Source: Bordetella genomosp. 2 (lineage in GTDB: Bacteria > Pseudomonadota > Gammaproteobacteria > Burkholderiales > Burkholderiaceae_B). From it: 64,000 nt of DNA. The notes under the pieces are model-generated. The model made no database searches and had not been told where the DNA came from. It was given only the letters and a program-made list of their open reading frames with translations. The stretch covers positions 248,001 to 312,000 of the forward strand of contig NZ_NEVT01000009.1 in the NCBI RefSeq assembly GCF_002261345.1. Reading direction: 5' to 3'. The translations under genes were made by a program, and so were the position numbers. Below are positions 63,287 through 64,000 of the stretch, piece after piece; the first letter of the stretch is position 1, and every line of letters begins with the position of its first letter.

Positions 63287-64000
63287 CTATAACCAGCGCG
63301 CCAGCGCCGCCAGCGTACGCTGCGTGGCGCCGGCGTGCCCGGCCGCCCAGCGCCGGGCGGCCTGCCCCATGGCCTGGCGGCGCGCGTCGTCGTCCAGCAG
63401 CGCCAGCGCGGCATCCAGGGCCGCCGGGGCATCGGGCGCGCGCAGCGCGGCGCCCGCGGCGATGGCGTCCTCGGCCGCCTGCTTGAAATTGTCCGTATGC
63501 GGTCCCACCACCACCGGCACGCCGGCCGCGCAGGCCTCGATCAGGTTCTGCCCGCCCAGGGGCGCAAAGCTCCCCGCCACGATGGCGACATCGGCGGCGG
63601 CATAGTAGAACGCCATCTCGCCCAGCGTATCGCCCAACACGGCGTCGACCTCGCCCGCCACCGGCGGCAGCGCCTGGTCCGGCGCCGCGGCCCGCGACCG
63701 CCGCACGTGGACCAAGCCGGCCGCGCGCAACTGCGCATCGGCCTCGTCGAAGCGCTGCGGGTGCCGGGGAATCAGCAGGTACAGCACCGGCCGGCCGCCG
63801 CCCGCGCGCGCGCGCATGGCGGGCGCGAACATCGCCTCCTCGCCCTCGCGCGTGCTGGCCACCGCCACGACCGGCCGGCCGAGCGCGCGGCGCCAGGCCT
63901 GCCCGGCCTGGACCTGGTCCGGCGGCAGGGCCAGGTCGAATTTCAGGTTGCCGGTCACCTGCACGGCGCGCGCCCCGGCCTGCTCCAGGCGCCGGGCATC
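63287..64000 (-). CDS. waaA: 3-deoxy-D-manno-octulosonic acid transferase, C-terminal part (cut by window)
   Basis: The frame is open to the right edge; the window holds the C-terminal 237 residues. DARRLEQAGARAVQVTGNLKFDL links the two GT-B domains, VAVASTREGEE begins the donor domain, and LIPRHPQRFDEA, GDTLGEMAFYYAAADVAIVAGSFAPLGGQNLIEACAAGVPVVVGPHTDNFKQ are diagnostic WaaA blocks. The enzyme puts Kdo on lipid A precursor at the inner membrane, a step that precedes the LpxL acylations encoded at 31-33 kb. The N-terminal acceptor domain lies outside. Confidence 0.93.
   Translation of the reverse strand, partial: DARRLEQAGARAVQVTGNLKFDLALPPDQVQAGQAWRRALGRPVVAVASTREGEEAMFAPAMRARAGGGRPVLYLLIPRHPQRFDEADAQLRAAGLVHVRRSRAAAPDQALPPVAGEVDAVLGDTLGEMAFYYAAADVAIVAGSFAPLGGQNLIEACAAGVPVVVGPHTDNFKQAAEDAIAAGAALRAPDAPAALDAALALLDDDARRQAMGQAARRWAAGHAGATQRTLAALARWL

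Overview
The window is about 64 kb of very GC-rich, densely coding DNA, apparently from a Bordetella-like betaproteobacterium (Alcaligenaceae). The clues are two Bug-type tricarboxylate receptors, a birA-coaX pair (coaX is the Bordetella Bvg accessory factor, Baf), tandem lpxL acyltransferases next to dapF-DUF484-xerC, and a zinc-finger-less DksA of the alpha/betaproteobacterial type. I see no insertion sequence, prophage, CRISPR array, rRNA or complete tRNA. The genes at both edges (a HAD phosphatase on the left, waaA on the right) are cut by the window.

Layout: 1-4.5 kb holds a HAD phosphatase end, an RpiR regulator, NnrS, an orphan amino-acid binding protein and a small exported protein. 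4.7-8.8 kb holds ung, an RhlE-type helicase with a tandem-repeat tail, and a MidA-like methyltransferase. 9-14.4 kb holds a single-domain response regulator facing, tail to tail, a three-gene minus-strand operon (slt, cca, HWE histidine kinase) whose genes overlap by 4 bp, then 5-formyl-THF cyclo-ligase. 14.5-18.9 kb holds the Anbu proteasome-like gene cluster (circularly permuted ATP-grasp, alpha-E, transglutaminase, Anbu). A sigma-54-type promoter and an NtrC-type site stand in front of it. 19-21.9 kb holds a methyl-cycle operon (ahcY, a holin-like gene, metF) under an SAH riboswitch. The 650 bp intergenic stretch that follows carries two inverted copies of a structured repeat. 22.5-29.6 kb holds a glycosyltransferase, DUF1289, an alpha/beta hydrolase, a second-type leuCD with a Bug receptor and a divergent LysR, then a GNAT gene.

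29.7-35.6 kb holds metK behind a SAM-II-like riboswitch, two lpxL genes, dapF, DUF484 and xerC. 35.6-44.8 kb is a zinc-homeostasis island: znuD-like receptor, ZevAB-like pair, znuABC, a small membrane ORF, zur, a CobW GTPase and dksA, with Zur-type palindromes at the two promoter regions. 44.9-46.9 kb holds hslVU behind a heat-shock-type promoter. 46.9-50.5 kb holds a CusF-like protein, a cobalamin adenosyltransferase and rmlB-rmlD-rmlC. 50.7-55.7 kb holds dacA, dat, DUF493, lipB, lipA and a hydrolase. 55.7-57.6 kb holds birA-coaX plus a short membrane ORF. 57.6-63.3 kb holds a LysR-controlled catabolic cluster (CoA-ester lyase, CoA transferase, cyclase, Bug receptor, carboxymuconolactone-decarboxylase-like protein). 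waaA begins at the right edge.

Three themes connect the genes: S-adenosyl metabolism controlled by two different riboswitch classes within 10 kb; a zinc regulon whose members nearly all carry His/Asp-rich loops; and two distinct proteasome-type peptidases (Anbu and HslV), one predicted to be nitrogen-controlled and the other heat-shock-controlled. A family of palindromes built on GGTGTCTGACACC recurs in at least four gene gaps, two of them between converging genes.
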